Source of the DNA: Bolinopsis microptera
Taxonomy: Eukaryota; Ctenophora; Tentaculata; Lobata; Bolinopsidae
Assembly (NCBI RefSeq): GCF_026151205.1
Contig: NC_087082.1
Coordinates: 18,073,401-18,137,400, forward strand
DNA: 64,000 bases
Reading direction: 5' to 3'
The notes below the pieces were generated by a model. It saw only the letters and a list, made by a program, of their open reading frames with translations, was not told the DNA's origin and made no database searches. The position numbers and the translations under genes were made by a program. Shown one piece after another: positions 54,501-64,000 of this stretch; position 1 is the first letter of the stretch, and every line of letters starts with the position of its first letter.

Positions 54501-57500
54501 GTCTTCTCACAACTTTATTCAGATTATCTAAGTGCTCTTTATCGTTCTTTCCTGATATTAAAATGTCGTCTATCCTACAGCAAACCATAGGTATACCCCG
54601 TAGTACATTGTCCATCAGATTCTGAAAGATTGCTGCGCTGCTATTTATTCCATACGGTAAGCGCGTCCACACATACTGTCCCATATGCGTATTCATTGTC
54701 GTGATGAGTTGATCTTCTGTTGATAGCTCCACGTTATTGTACGCTTGTTTTATGTCTATGACTGAGAACTTTTCTCCTCCCGAAACGCTTGCAAAACATT
54801 CTTCTGTAGTTGGTAACGGGTGATGTTTCATTTCCAATAGTTTGTTGACTGCTTTAAAGTCTCCACATATTCTCACACCGTCTCCTTTTTTCACTGGCAT
54901 AACTGGAGTTCCCCATGGGCTCTCTTTGACTTTCTTCAAAATTCCTTGTTTCACCATGTTGTCTAACTCCTTTTCCAGTAAGTCTTTAATAGCAAAAGGT
55001 ACTGCTCTTGATTTCTGCGTGACAGGTCTGCTTCCCTCCTTCAATTGGAGTTGCACTTTATAGTTCTTTACCAGACCTAACTCATCTTTGAAGATGTCAC
55101 TAGACATTATCTCTTGTACTGTCCGTATCTTTGTTGGTGTTCCAGGATCTGTTTCATCGTCCACACTAACAAAATTTCTCAACTGATGTGTTCCAGGAGC
55201 AGTCTCTTCGTCCTCACATCGTTGTCCAGTTTTAAACTTTCTCTTGGCGGTATCTGTCACTGGTTCTGATTCCATAACTCCCAACACGTTCACTGTTCGT
55301 ACTCCTTCTTGAGTCCCAGGAAATTCTCCTTCGTGTGCGCTACAGTTTCCATCAGTTCTCTCCAGTTCAACCTCTTTTGTTGGTCTCTGTCCAACTTCTG
55401 CTGTTTGGCCCTGTGTTCTCGTTACTAACTTTTCTAACCAGTTTTCACCACAAAACTCTGTAATCCAAGAGCGTCCAAACAGTGCTGGAAAGTGATTATC
55501 CACCACATACAGTTCCAACCCTTTCACAATCTGGTTGTTTATCGCCACTTCCACAACTGCTTTACCGCATACCTGCTGGTATTGACCATTCGCCACACGC
55601 AGTTGTTTATCACTACTTTTCAACTTAAACTCCACACCAGCTTTCTTCAGCATCTCTCTACTGCACACAGATACACTTGATCCACTGTCAAACTCCATCA
55701 GACACTCTCGGCGATTGATCCAAACCTTGATCAGGGGTCTAGAATCACGCAAAAAGTTCACGTTATCGAAGTAAACAGTGTTATCATGCAAAAACCTGTT
55801 ATCATGCAAAATAATGTTATTGTCATGCAAATCAACATGCGAATCATCATGCAAATTACTACCATACAGAACACTATTATCATCATCCTGAATTTTAGAA
55901 TCATCAATACTTGTCAGGTTGTTGCCCAAATTTGAAGATTTTTGAAACAAAACATTTAACTGGTCATCTAAACTTACGGATTTCTCCGACAATTCACAAT
56001 AGTAAATATTTCGACTCACAAACTGTTCTGTGTCCTGGTTTGAATCGCTGTTTGAATCGCTGTTGTTGCAGTCTGTTGATACATGATGTGTAGATTTACC
56101 ACTCTGTTTCCAGGACTTGCGTTTCGTCTTCTTACGGCAGTCCTTAGCAGTATGATACAATTCACCACAGTTGAAACATTTAGTATAGCAGTCCTTGGTT
56201 GCATGCGATTTGAGTTTGCATTTATTGCATCTTGTCTCCTGATTGGAACTTCCCTGTGAAGATTTCCCTTGAGACTTCTTGCTGATCTGTACCTTATGTA
56301 CAGTTTGCTGGGAGTTTTTAATCATTGCAGCCTCTGATTTAGATCTGTCCATTGCCACCACTTTTCTATACGCTCTCTCTAGTGTCAGTTGTTCGAAATC
56401 CTCCTCCAATAGCAACTCCTGTGCTTCTGAGTTAACAATTCCCATTATAAATTGATCTAACATTGAACTGCCGAAGTCTGTAAACTTGCATTTGACTGCC
56501 AGTTTTTTTAACCTCGCAACAAAGTCTGCTGTTTTCTCCGACTGCTTTTGGTGGCATTTGTAGAATCTGAATCGCTCTGCCAAAACAGTCGGTTTCGGGA
56601 CCATGTGATTTATGAGAATTGTCTTCATCTCGAAATATGTAAGTTCGTTGACGTCATTTGGAGATGCTAAAGACGTAAGTAGGGAAAAGATTTCTGGATC
56701 AATGCTCGTTAAGAAGTGAGGTTTGATCGTTTGACATAGCTGATTATATTCCGCTAACAGTTGTGCATGCGCGGTTCGTTGCGCTTCATTCGGATTCTCT
56801 ACTAACGGTTCCGGTTCAACCGGATAGGATTTTTGGGACTTGAGAAACCATGTGTACTGCTCGAACCAGTCTTCCGGCGCGCTGACTGTAGCGGTCAGAG
56901 GATAGGGGTAGGATTTTGTCATACTCGTCGCCAATTGTAATAGCTCGCTTAGCTTGAACAATGGATACACATAGCTGTTACTCTAATCAGAGGCTGAAGA
57001 TAATATCATTAATAATACATAACATAAATAATACATAACACAAACCTTTATAGTGAAGGAATACACTCAATGGCTTTATGTCTCCAAGGACTGACATTGT
57101 AAAGAATGCAGTCGACCTTTCAAAAACGGCCTTTACTTTTGAAATTGTTGCTTGAGCTGACTTGATGCATATCATGTCACATGTTTGCTGTTGACCCGAA
57201 AGGAAAATAACTGCTCTGTAGTCTGGAAAAATAAAAATAAAATTGACAAATTCAAATATAAAAACTGATCTTTTAATTTAAGTTTGCATTCTGGGTTAAA
57301 ACTTTATTAGCTTATAAAGATATTTTATTTAATGTTCGATATAATCAAATAGGTTAAGTGCCTGTGTGCTGTGTAGATACAACGTACATAGTAAACAATA
57401 AAATGATACTAATTTAATTATACCTAACATCCTAAAATTAAATTATTGAAGAACCTATCGCCAATCGCATTTATATACCTGTAACATCGTTAGAAGTCAA

Positions 57501-60500
57501 TCTCTGAATGAAGAGTTTGGTAGACATCACACCTTTATCATCGATTGGAGAGATAAGTGTACGGTACTGCCACTGGTGATCCGATGGAAGACTTTCCCAA
57601 TTTATTGACCCTCCATCTAGTAGTAATTATTAAAGTTTTTCAGTTTTGATCATTCAAAAAGTATTATCATTCAAAAATTACTAACATATAACTACGAACA
57701 TAATTACTAATGTTGACTTAGATAACGCTTACTTACTTCTTTTCTGCCATGTGATCCTGACGTCAGATAAGTCTCTGGCAGTGAAATAAGTTGTCAAAAT
57801 AGCTGGTCGTCCCACCGTTGCCAAAACTGGTGTTATGACAACTGCTTCACCTAAACGATAAGAAAGTTTGCAAATGATATCTCAGAAAAAAGACATCTAT
57901 AAGTATTACTCGAATCCTTTATATTGTATCAATAATAGTATTCATAATATCATTAATAATGCAAATCAATATATTATTTAGTTCGTTATCCGAATCTTTC
58001 GTTGATTATGGAACACAATATTGCCGTAAGAATGCAGGGAAATAATCGGAGACCGAGTGTGAAAGTGTAGAAAATTAAATTTTTGATGGAAATATCGAGT
58101 GGTAATCATTTTTAGGACGTTGTGTCATTTTCCAAAACATTAGGTAAAAAAGTTCAAAATAATGTAGTGTTGTAGGAACACGGAAATACTTGCCGAGTAA
58201 CGAGAATTTCACTGTAACTGTAAGAGATTCTTGGACTGAATTCTGGATCCGAACGGAGTAATCACAAGTACCATGTTGTGAAACTAAATCATCTTTTGAG
58301 CCTGCTTCCATCATAGAATCAGAACTGAAAATAATTGAATCAATGATTTGATCACCCCTCCTACCCTCCTCCCCCTTCCCTATAAGATAATCAGGGAGGA
58401 ATAATGCATCACATTAACCCCTACTTCATCAGCCCTAAATCTACTTACGTTAATTGTGTCCGTAAAAACGAAAGTAGGATGGAAGCTATTTTGTTTACTG
58501 ACAAATAATTTTAATCTTAACTTTTACTTTCTAAAGATGTTCTAACCTGCGAATGTGATAAACTTCGGTGAAGATTACCCCATCGGCTGAGATTTTTGAA
58601 TCTGTCGATTTACTAACAGAGTTGACCTGAGATATCGATAGTTAGAATTCAGTGTTATGTCTAGAACCTACGATCTTCACGAATGGTAGAACAAATGAAG
58701 CATGCCAGAAAATTTGTTTGAAATAATCAATTCTCACTCACAAGATCAAGAGTGCAATCCAAATTCCTTGACAGCGGTGCTGAAGGTGCATGAGTTATGA
58801 AAGTCACCAAAGCTCCTGTATCTGGAGTCAGGACTATTAAATCGAGGTCACTGTCTATCCTTATTTCGTTCAGATGACTCATTGGTGTATCAACGATTTG
58901 TCCTGGGTTCAAGAGTTTTTTTAGTTAACAAAACTTTGAGGTTCTGCGTAGAGGTCATAAATCTTTAACTGACATGTTTCCACTTTAAAATGCTTTTATT
59001 TTTAATGAACTAATTTTAAAGGAAGCCTGTCTGAGAATTTCTTTCTTTACCTGAGCTGTACTGGGCCCGACAATAAAGATTTCCAACAGCTGCTGTGGAG
59101 TGAGCAACTATGATTTTCCACTGGACCGTTGTAGTGCCATAAACTTTCTCCTTCATTTTGAAGATGATAACATCATGGTGCTTATTATAGGTAAAACCTT
59201 TATCGTTTACAAACTTGCTATCCAACTTCCACCTTCGTGTTTTGACATTTTTAGTAAACATCGTATTATGATTTACCAGGACATTTAATTTGGATAGAAG
59301 TGAAATATAGATATATCTATCATGAAATTCTGGTAACCAGCATGAAAACAAGCCACAATGTTTGGTCCATAATTTGTAAATGAGATTATTATGACTCACA
59401 AAATATTTTCCAATTAACTCTTCAGGCTGTCTAAGGCCTAAGCTCATAGCATAAACTTACCGCAAATTATTCAAAATAGAATTAGTCATGTTAAATGGTA
59501 CGGAACAGGTGACTTCTGATTCAGTCCCTGAAATGCCCCACACAGAATTGGGATATTGAGTCCCACTGACATTCACTCCAATCAAAATCACTTGGTTGCT
59601 CTGTAGAATTCGCTCTGCGATATGTCAGTGTTATTCACGGATATGTAAACAAATGAAAATCTCTATTTTCAGTGAAATAATGTTTATACCATATAATTGC
59701 TGCACTCTGCAAAAACAGAATAGTATATAATAGACAAAATTAAGCTTACTGCTCGATGTTTCTGTGTAAAAGGATCTCCAGGCCCCAGCTGTAGAGTTGC
59801 TTACAATGATGCTGATTACGGAGGTCTTTGGGGAGTTGATAATATCCCTATGAGGAAAACATTTGAACAATGTTTGTAGTTAAATTCAAATCGGTTTATT
59901 TGTTAATTGATAGATATGGGTTAACAACTATTTCAGTACAGCAAAACCCGCGGTAAAATAAAAATACCTGCAAGTTTTCGTCAAACACAGAGAGTCATTG
60001 TGCTTCCACCAAAAGTGTCCTTCAGCAAACGAGGAGAAGAAATAAGAAGATTTCAGGTTGACTGTTGCTCCGTTGAAAGCTCTTATCTCTTGTTCTGGTG
60101 TCAGCGCTAAACCTGTTGGTGGATGCTATTACATATATTGAAACTCATGAGATGTTCACACAATGTGCACTACCTAGTCGGTTTTAAAATGTACGGTCAC
60201 AATAAAAAGTAAACACGCTCACGAACAAAGAGTGCATAAATTTGATCATGCAAATTCATAGCTCACAATTTAAACCGTTCAGATAATTTTCAATAAAATA
60301 TCCTTTATACTCTTACTTGTCAAATAAATCATTTTTGAAATCGATAGTGAATTCAACCGACTTATTTAAATCATTCTACGCCTCGACTGAAACTAATAAC
60401 AAAAAAAGGATGCAAAGTCTCTTTGATTTGTAAGCTTGTTTCGAAATTAGGATGAAATATTATAATCTGTTGATTTAGATTACCATCGGTTTCTATTTCA

Positions 60501-63500
60501 ACTTCCGAGTAAAAGTTATACTCTTGACCATGGGCGAAGACTATGCAAGTGTAAGAAGCAACTTCGTTGGGAGGGTCTAATCGTAAAATTGTTGTTGTTG
60601 TACTATTTTGTAAGGTTTCTTTTCTTGTCTCTGCAAAAAAAGTTAAAATGTTATATACGATATAATATTGATATCAATATTTACATAAGGGGGCACCAAG
60701 CTCAAAGTAGTGTTTCATAGAGTTACACAAAAACTTGGAATTTAACCTTCAAATATAGTATGTTGGTGTGACCAAGCAACTATCAATGTGTCGGTAGGAA
60801 AGATCACAGTGCACTTCAATACTGCTGGGTCTCCTGTTCTAACAAAATCATCTGTTGTACTGAAATAAGAAGTTGAATTCAATGGAAATTTAGGAAAATT
60901 TGAGTAGTTCAAAATGTAATACAACGATATGAATATGATTGGTTGAATGGAGATTTCGGTTTAAGAAGGTATTATTTAATTCTACGAATTCTTTTATTTG
61001 CGCAATATCAAATAAGATTTTTGAACTACATTATTAAACGTACCGAACTGTGAAGGTTTTGAGAGCCACCAAGGTATCATCATATTGATTTTTTTCTCCT
61101 ACTGAAATCCTACATGTGAATAGTTTATCGCCTAACAAAGTCACATCAGCTAAAAGGATCATAGTCGACTCCTTCATCCCATCCATTAGTGCTCCATCAC
61201 TGATAAATTGAAGGAGTCAGTAATCCAACAACATCTACAGTTTGCAACAAGTTATAAAATAGCAATACATCATATATTTGTATTAGGATCTCAAATCTTC
61301 TATCATTTCAGTAATCGGTATATTTCAGTGATATAAAAGATTACCTGACAGTCAAGTCAGAAATGTCTGAATCATGAGAGAAAAGTGTTCCTTTATTGTC
61401 CACCCACTGAATATGTATCAAATTGGTAGCTACTCCTTTTATTGAACAAGTCAACGTTGATGCAGTACCTGCTAGCACGTCATAGCTTTTCACCATTATC
61501 TCTGAAATTAGTACATCCAAAATATATAAAAATTTGCAGTTATTTAAAATACTACAATTTATGATTTATAATCCACGATGAATTTTTGCTGCAAGATTCC
61601 AATTCGTCCTTAAATCAATAACTGTATTGCAAAATGAGTAATGACACTGTTTGGCATTTCTTACACACAGTAAGCACACTCACAAATATGGCAGTGAGTA
61701 TCCCAGCTGCATATAATGCAGTGTACTAATTATAGCAGCAGATATGAGATAACAACACGATTGCTTACTGATAGGCGTGCAAGAAATTCCTGAGCTGAAT
61801 AGGGCCGGTAGCTCAATTGGTAGAGCACCAGGCATGTTACTCGGAGGTTGGCGGATCATACCCGCCCCGGCACTATATGCCGGCCCATGATTTTCCGAAT
61901 CGCTTACCAGTGGAAATCTAGTCAATTCAAATATCTGCTTGCTTGGTACTCATGGTCGATACAATCACAGCCCAACCAACTACTTGATCAGACCGATTCA
62001 CCTTCATGTGCATACTTCATCTGGGAGCCGTCAGTTGAGCTTGCTCTCTGACTCGTGGGTTAAAAACATCGTGTACAGTAGTTCGTGAGTAGTACAGTAC
62101 TTCACAACGATAACCCGCCTCCCCAACCAAATCTCTTAAATTAAGAACATACCATAAACGTTTAGAGTGACGGTGGTATCCGAGTGGCTGGAATTAGGTA
62201 AAGAACCGGAAGTTACTCTACAAGTGTAGGCAGTATCTTCGTTGACAAGAGTTCCGTCTACAGCAAGAGTTGATGTCTGTGTCCCTGCAGAGTAACTTCC
62301 TTGGACAGGGGTGAACTTTTCACCTGGAACTGGTCCCGTACTAGTTCGCCAGGTTACTGTTGCTGCGTCAATAATTCCAGTGATAACACAGGATATCGAT
62401 GTGCTAGAACCTTTCTTTACTTCTTTGTTAACTGGTTCAACGTCTGAAGTAAGTATTGGTAAATGTATGTATATTTAATACAGATTGTGCAATTTATAAC
62501 TTTATAACGCTCGCATGATATAAATATGGTTTTGTTCTGATAATGACATAAATTGAAATTGGTTGTAAGTTCGAAAATCGTTTGGAAACAAAAAATGTAA
62601 CGGGTGATATTCGAAAAATATTTGTTCCGAATATTAGACCGTCGACGAGTCCTACTCAGCGCGCGTTTTGGTAGGTTATAAACCTACTAAAAAATAAATC
62701 TGCATCGCAAAATAAATTCAGTTGGAGATTAAAGAACATACCATAAACGTTAAGATTGACGGTGGTATCTGAGTGGCTGGAATCAGGTAAAGAACCGGAA
62801 GTTATTCTGCAAGTGTAGGCAGTATCTTCATTGACAAGGGTCCCGTCTACAGCAAGAGTTGATGTCTGTGTCCCTCCGGAGAAGCTTCCTTGGACAGGGG
62901 TGAACTTTTCAGCTGGAACTGGTCCTGTACTTGTTCGCCAGGTTACTGTTGCTGTTTCAGTTATTCCGATGATAACACAGGATATCAATGTGCCAGAACC
63001 TTTCTTTACTTCTTTGTTAACTGGTTCAACGTCTGAAGTAAGTATTGGTAAATGTATATTTACAAATTTATAACTCTCGCATAATATAAATATGTTTTTG
63101 TTCTGATAATGACATCAATTGAAAATTTGTTGTAAGACAAAAAATCGTATGGATACAAAAATTTGCCTTGCAAAATAACTTCACTTTCAGTTATGGAGGT
63201 TAAAGAACATACCATAAACGTTTAGATTGACAATGGTATCAGAGAAGTTGGAATCAGGTAAAGATCCGGAAGTGACTCTGCAAGTGTAGGCAGTATCTTC
63301 GTTGACAAACGTTCCGTCTACAGCAAGAGTTGATGTCTGTGTCCCTGCAGAGTTACTTCCTTGGATAGGGACGAACTTTTCAACTGGAACTGGTCCTGTA
63401 CTAGTTCGCCAGGTCACTGCTGCTGTTTCTGTTATGCCAGTGATGATACAAGAAATCGTTGCGTAAGAGCCTTTCTTCACTTCTGTGTTAACTGATTCAA

Positions 63501-63979
63501 CATCTGAAGTGAGTTTAGATACGTTTACAAATTCTACAAATTCTAAAAATTCTACAATTTATATACAACGGGTTATCAAATAAATTCCTTTTACTGATGT
63601 GAATTAAAATATGGAGGAAGGATAGAAATTCGTTCATGAATCGAAAGATGGATTGCAAAATTACTGCATTAGCGTTTAAAGAACATACCATAAACGTTCA
63701 GATTGACAGTGGTATCAGAGAAGTTGGAATCAGGTAAAGATCCGGAAGTGACTCTGCAAGTGTAGGCAGTATCTTCGTTGACGAGAGTTCCGTCTACAGC
63801 AAGAGTTGATGTCTGTGTCCCTGCAGAGTTACTTCCTTGGACAGGAGTGAGCTTTTCAGCTGGAACTGGTCCTGTACTAGTTCGCCAGGTCACTGTTGCT
63901 GTTTCTGTTATGCCAGTGATGATACACGAAATCGTTGCGTAAGAGCCTTTCTTCACTTCTGTGTTAACTGATTCAACGT
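50810..63979 (-). CDS. Multi-exon Ig-domain gene, 5' end outside the window
   Basis: Exons in transcript order: 63689-63979, 63213-63503, 62742-63032, 62153-62443, 61345-61501, 61044-61199, 60747-60859, 60484-60630, 59968-60112, 59750-59847, 59461-59614, further exons between 58.2 and 59.3 kb, 57737-57850, 57479-57616, 57046-57222, 51422-51539, 51139-51264, 50810-50983. Most join in phase. The first four are single-exon Ig domains; the later domains are each split over two exons (phase 1, then 2, then 1). Typical marks are L-x-C..W and D-x-A-x-Y-x-C, for example TLTCSIKG..IQWVD and VASYTCIVF. The product is an extracellular or surface protein; no signal peptide (5' missing) and no transmembrane segment are seen before the stop at 50810-50812. 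One join (51422 to 51264) is out of phase. A Gypsy element is in the intron 51540-57045. Confidence 0.75.
51822..51926 (-). repeat. 3' LTR of the Gypsy element
   Basis: Identical over 105 bases to the copy at 56936-57040; flanked outside by CAAAC. Confidence 0.9.
52321..56922 (-). CDS. Gag-Pol polyprotein of the Gypsy element
   Basis: A single frame, 1,533 aa from the Met at 56922 (just inside the element). Approximate positions: Gag 1-230 with AERFRFYKCHQ and a Mag-type capsid pattern; two CCHC-type knuckles about 230-260 (CNKCKLKSHATKDC, CFNCGELYHTAKDC); aspartic protease FDSGSSVSV about 410; reverse transcriptase with TRLPYGINSSAAIFQ and the catalytic box CRIDDILIS about 780; RNase H LDTDASSVGLGAV about 930 and DKEALGIVWAI; integrase HLTH...CASCQ zinc finger about 1160-1190, then HVDFAGEF, VSDNGPQF and NGSCERF giving the D,D,E triad. 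The box is R-I-D-D where Y/F-x-D-D is usual. Gag and Pol are in one frame, with no frameshift. No env frame. Confidence 0.93.
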   Translation of the reverse strand: MTKSYPYPLTATVSAPEDWFEQYTWFLKSQKSYPVEPEPLVENPNEAQRTAHAQLLAEYNQLCQTIKPHFLTSIDPEIFSLLTSLASPNDVNELTYFEMKTILINHMVPKPTVLAERFRFYKCHQKQSEKTADFVARLKKLAVKCKFTDFGSSMLDQFIMGIVNSEAQELLLEEDFEQLTLERAYRKVVAMDRSKSEAAMIKNSQQTVHKVQISKKSQGKSSQGSSNQETRCNKCKLKSHATKDCYTKCFNCGELYHTAKDCRKKTKRKSWKQSGKSTHHVSTDCNNSDSNSDSNQDTEQFVSRNIYYCELSEKSVSLDDQLNVLFQKSSNLGNNLTSIDDSKIQDDDNSVLYGSNLHDDSHVDLHDNNIILHDNRFLHDNTVYFDNVNFLRDSRPLIKVWINRRECLMEFDSGSSVSVCSREMLKKAGVEFKLKSSDKQLRVANGQYQQVCGKAVVEVAINNQIVKGLELYVVDNHFPALFGRSWITEFCGENWLEKLVTRTQGQTAEVGQRPTKEVELERTDGNCSAHEGEFPGTQEGVRTVNVLGVMESEPVTDTAKRKFKTGQRCEDEETAPGTHQLRNFVSVDDETDPGTPTKIRTVQEIMSSDIFKDELGLVKNYKVQLQLKEGSRPVTQKSRAVPFAIKDLLEKELDNMVKQGILKKVKESPWGTPVMPVKKGDGVRICGDFKAVNKLLEMKHHPLPTTEECFASVSGGEKFSVIDIKQAYNNVELSTEDQLITTMNTHMGQYVWTRLPYGINSSAAIFQNLMDNVLRGIPMVCCRIDDILISGKNDKEHLDNLNKVVRRLEANGFRCRLNKSKLMHEEVIYLGHKVNKHGMSPVNSKIDDLLKVQAPENVKNLVAFLGAVGYYRKYLPDLSTIIAPLDELRKTEVEWRWTKTEQKAFEELKKLLCSDRVLTFYNPLKRLKLDTDASSVGLGAVLSHIDDDGTNERPVEFISRTLSNAEKKYSQIDKEALGIVWAIKRFHMYLYGRHFELVTDHQPLVHIFGPKRGIPEMTANRLSRYALLLQNYDYNIVYRNTKEHANADVMSRFPKKVIHVDEPNECEEAFSLTMEDALIDAKEVARETSKDIILSKIAMYIVDGWPEKIDKDHKEMKAMYDRKNQLTTEKRCITWGNRVIIPHKLRAEVLKMLHLTHVGMTGMKSLARSYVWWPGIDQDIEILVKACASCQKHGKKLPKVIDHPWVKSTRPWQRVHVDFAGEFQNNYWLLMYDTYSKWPEVIKMSHNTTAPATIKAMRRVFSRTGVPWVLVSDNGPQFISEEFKNFLKKNQIRHVLCPSYSPRSNGSCERFVQSFKSAMKKMYEKSKDLDLNLANFLMAYRNTPHSVTKQPPAVMMYGRTLRSKLHHLRPSDQMEAERLNVDNEQKVVDSRRNERVFEEKQTVWVRPDTRKEYEPATIEKRHGESLWYDVNYKGRIIKKHVEAMKKRLVPVIELQKQQIEIPERNTEPRNIEQPVITVGQQPGPSREGSPVVTSNQPTQPNTQISSQEPVRRSGRLSSKPKIRYNANTGFVNP
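56936..57040 (-). repeat. 5' LTR of the Gypsy element
   Basis: Identical to 51822-51926. An in-frame ATG within it (56970) extends the gag frame by 16 codons, but lies where the LTR should provide the promoter/leader. Confidence 0.9.
57046..57850 (-). CDS. Ig-gene exons next to the Gypsy insertion
   Basis: 57737-57850 encodes EAVVITPVLATVGRPAILTT and RDLSDVRITWQKR, an Ig B-C strand pair. 57479-57616 encodes GGSINWESLPSDHQWQYRTL and KLFIQRLTSNDVT. 57046-57222 encodes YRAVIFLSGQQQTCDMICIK and SVLGDIKPLSVFLHYK and ends at AAAG|GTTTG, whose first five intron bases are the retrotransposon's target duplication. Phases agree across these joins (1). Confidence 0.65.
57860..59460 (-). CDS. Middle part of the Ig-domain gene, exon borders not settled
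   Basis: Minus-strand segments that look coding: about 58200-58318 (DDLVSQHGTCDYSVRIQNS, then ESLTVTVKFSLLGKY), about 58735-58912 (LNEIRIDSDLDLIVLTPDTG, then DCTLDLV) and about 59055-59240 (DVIIFKMKEKVYGTTTVQWK and AAVGNLYCRAQYSS, followed by a GTAAAG donor). These fit Ig-like half-domains (VQW.., YCRA). I could not fix every acceptor, so the coordinates are approximate. Confidence 0.45.
59461..61501 (-). CDS. Two-exon Ig domains of the Ig gene (seven exons)
   Basis: 61345-61501 and 61044-61199 form one domain (VLAGTASTLTCSIKG..IQWVD; ILLADVTLLGDKLFTCRISV). 60747-60859 and 60484-60630 form the next (TGDPAVLKCTVIF..VAWSH; TTTTILRLDPPNEVASYTCI). 59968-60112 and 59750-59847 form a third (AFNGATVNLKSSYFF..FWWKHN; SVISIIVSNSTAGAWRSFY), which lacks the first Ig cysteine (NLKSS). 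59461-59614 begins a further segment (VNVSGTQYPNSVWGISGTES). All splice phases agree. Confidence 0.75.
61802..62110 (+). repeat. tRNA-derived SINE-like sequence in an Ig-gene intron
   Basis: 61802-61873 has a tRNA-like shape: GGGCCGGTAGCTCAATTGGT AGAGCA (A box, D arm), an anticodon-arm-like stretch with GTT, then GGCGGATCATACCCGCCCCG (B-box/T-arm-like) and GGC closing the acceptor. The T arm is longer and the B box departs from GGTTCGAATCC, so it is not a good functional tRNA. About 230 bases of unrelated tail follow, up to near 62110. A head plus tail of this kind is typical of SINEs, but there is no second copy in the window to prove it. Confidence 0.5.
62153..63979 (-). CDS. Four tandem 291-bp Ig exons
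   Basis: Exons at 63689-63979, 63213-63503, 62742-63032 and 62153-62443 are all exactly 291 bases, phase 1 at both ends, and nearly the same in sequence. Each encodes one 97-aa Ig domain: VNKEVKKGS, ISC(I/V)I(T/I)GI, TVTWRTSTGPVP, an exposed variable patch (EKFTPVQGSYSAG and variants), TSTLAVDGT, NEDTAYTCRVTSGSLP and VNLNVYG before the donor GTATGT. Introns between them are short (about 180-300 bases) and also alike near the exons. The run may go on beyond 64000. Symmetric phase lets the number of domains change without breaking the frame. Confidence 0.85.
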
Positions 63980-64000
63980 CTGAAATGAGTTTTGGGACAT

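Larger units (their letters stand above)
51822..57040 (-). mobile_element. Complete Ty3/Gypsy LTR retrotransposon (Mag-like)
   Basis: Two identical 105-bp LTRs lie at 51822-51926 and 56936-57040 (on the minus strand TGTTATGTATTA...GCTATTACA). CAAAC flanks both ends (51817-51821 and 57041-57045). Reading on the minus strand, the 5' LTR is followed by ATTGGCGACGAGTATGAC, a likely primer-binding site, and the 3' LTR is preceded by a purine tract GCGAAGGGAAGG. The LTRs are unusually short. Identical LTRs, a perfect target duplication and an open 1,533-codon gag-pol point to a very recent insertion. Confidence 0.93.

Noticed and set aside
56923..56970. Upstream Met of the Gypsy gag frame at 56970
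   Set aside because: It lies inside the 5' LTR and crosses the probable primer-binding site; the Met at 56922 is the first inside the element.
61802..61873. A functional tRNA gene
   Set aside because: B box and anticodon arm depart from the consensus (no U33 in a 7-base loop), and a long non-tRNA tail follows, so a SINE is the better reading.
1..64000. CRISPR arrays, operons or phage-type systems
   Set aside because: The regular repeats found are minisatellites without unique spacers, and the genes have spliceosomal introns; nothing prokaryotic is seen.

Overview
This is a eukaryotic, AT-rich, intron-rich window, most likely from an invertebrate animal. Introns have GT..AG borders, coding exons are short with consistent phases, and there are many minisatellites, hairpin (MITE-like) elements, LINEs and an LTR retrotransposon. 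A cathepsin L-like protease with a short Cys-rich tail, a discoidin-like secreted protein and an Ig-repeat gene would suit a cnidarian, but the taxon is inferred and unproven.

Layout. 1-9.4 kb: no intact gene; two dead LINE fragments (about 1.97-4.06 kb), a CpG-rich inverted repeat, a CACGTG cluster at 5.9 kb and a 940-bp terminal-inverted-repeat element (6879-7818). 9.5-41.8 kb, plus strand: one large formin gene that I could assemble exon by exon (about 30 exons, about 1,850 aa). It has two alternative first exons (9540 and 17410), a CARD-like helical N-terminus, a PH-like segment followed by a PH domain, a long tyrosine- and proline-rich linker, an FH1 region and a complete-looking FH2 domain. 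The order matches the PH-domain-containing formin (PHCF) subtype described in invertebrates. A second gene, on the minus strand at 12.5-13.6 kb, is an intronless cathepsin L-like protease inside the first formin intron. A third, a small secreted discoidin-like protein (19.5-20.5 kb, minus), is nested in another formin intron. Formin introns also hold a 1.35-kb near-perfect foldback element flanked by TTAA, an all-purine minisatellite, two 11-bp minisatellites, a 541-bp hairpin-rich MITE and, next to the last exon, about 19 copies of a 39-bp unit that carries splice-site-like sequence in every copy.

42.9-49.2 kb, plus: a LINE with two long open ORFs (ORF1 with coiled coil and SGNH-esterase-like domain; ORF2 with endonuclease and reverse transcriptase), overlapping by 8 bases.

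50.8-64.0 kb, minus: the 3' part of a multi-exon Ig-domain gene whose 5' end is outside the window. At its upstream end four 291-bp phase 1-1 Ig exons lie in tandem. An intact Ty3/Gypsy element (51822-57040) with identical 105-bp LTRs and a CAAAC target duplication sits exactly five bases into an intron of this gene, so that the duplication itself keeps the splice donor. A tRNA-derived SINE-like sequence is in another intron.

Exon borders were read by eye from splice consensus and phase. Two formin junctions (after 30201 and after 39059) and one Ig-gene junction (between 51422 and 51264) do not join in phase with the borders given, so a small exon is missed or a border is wrong there.
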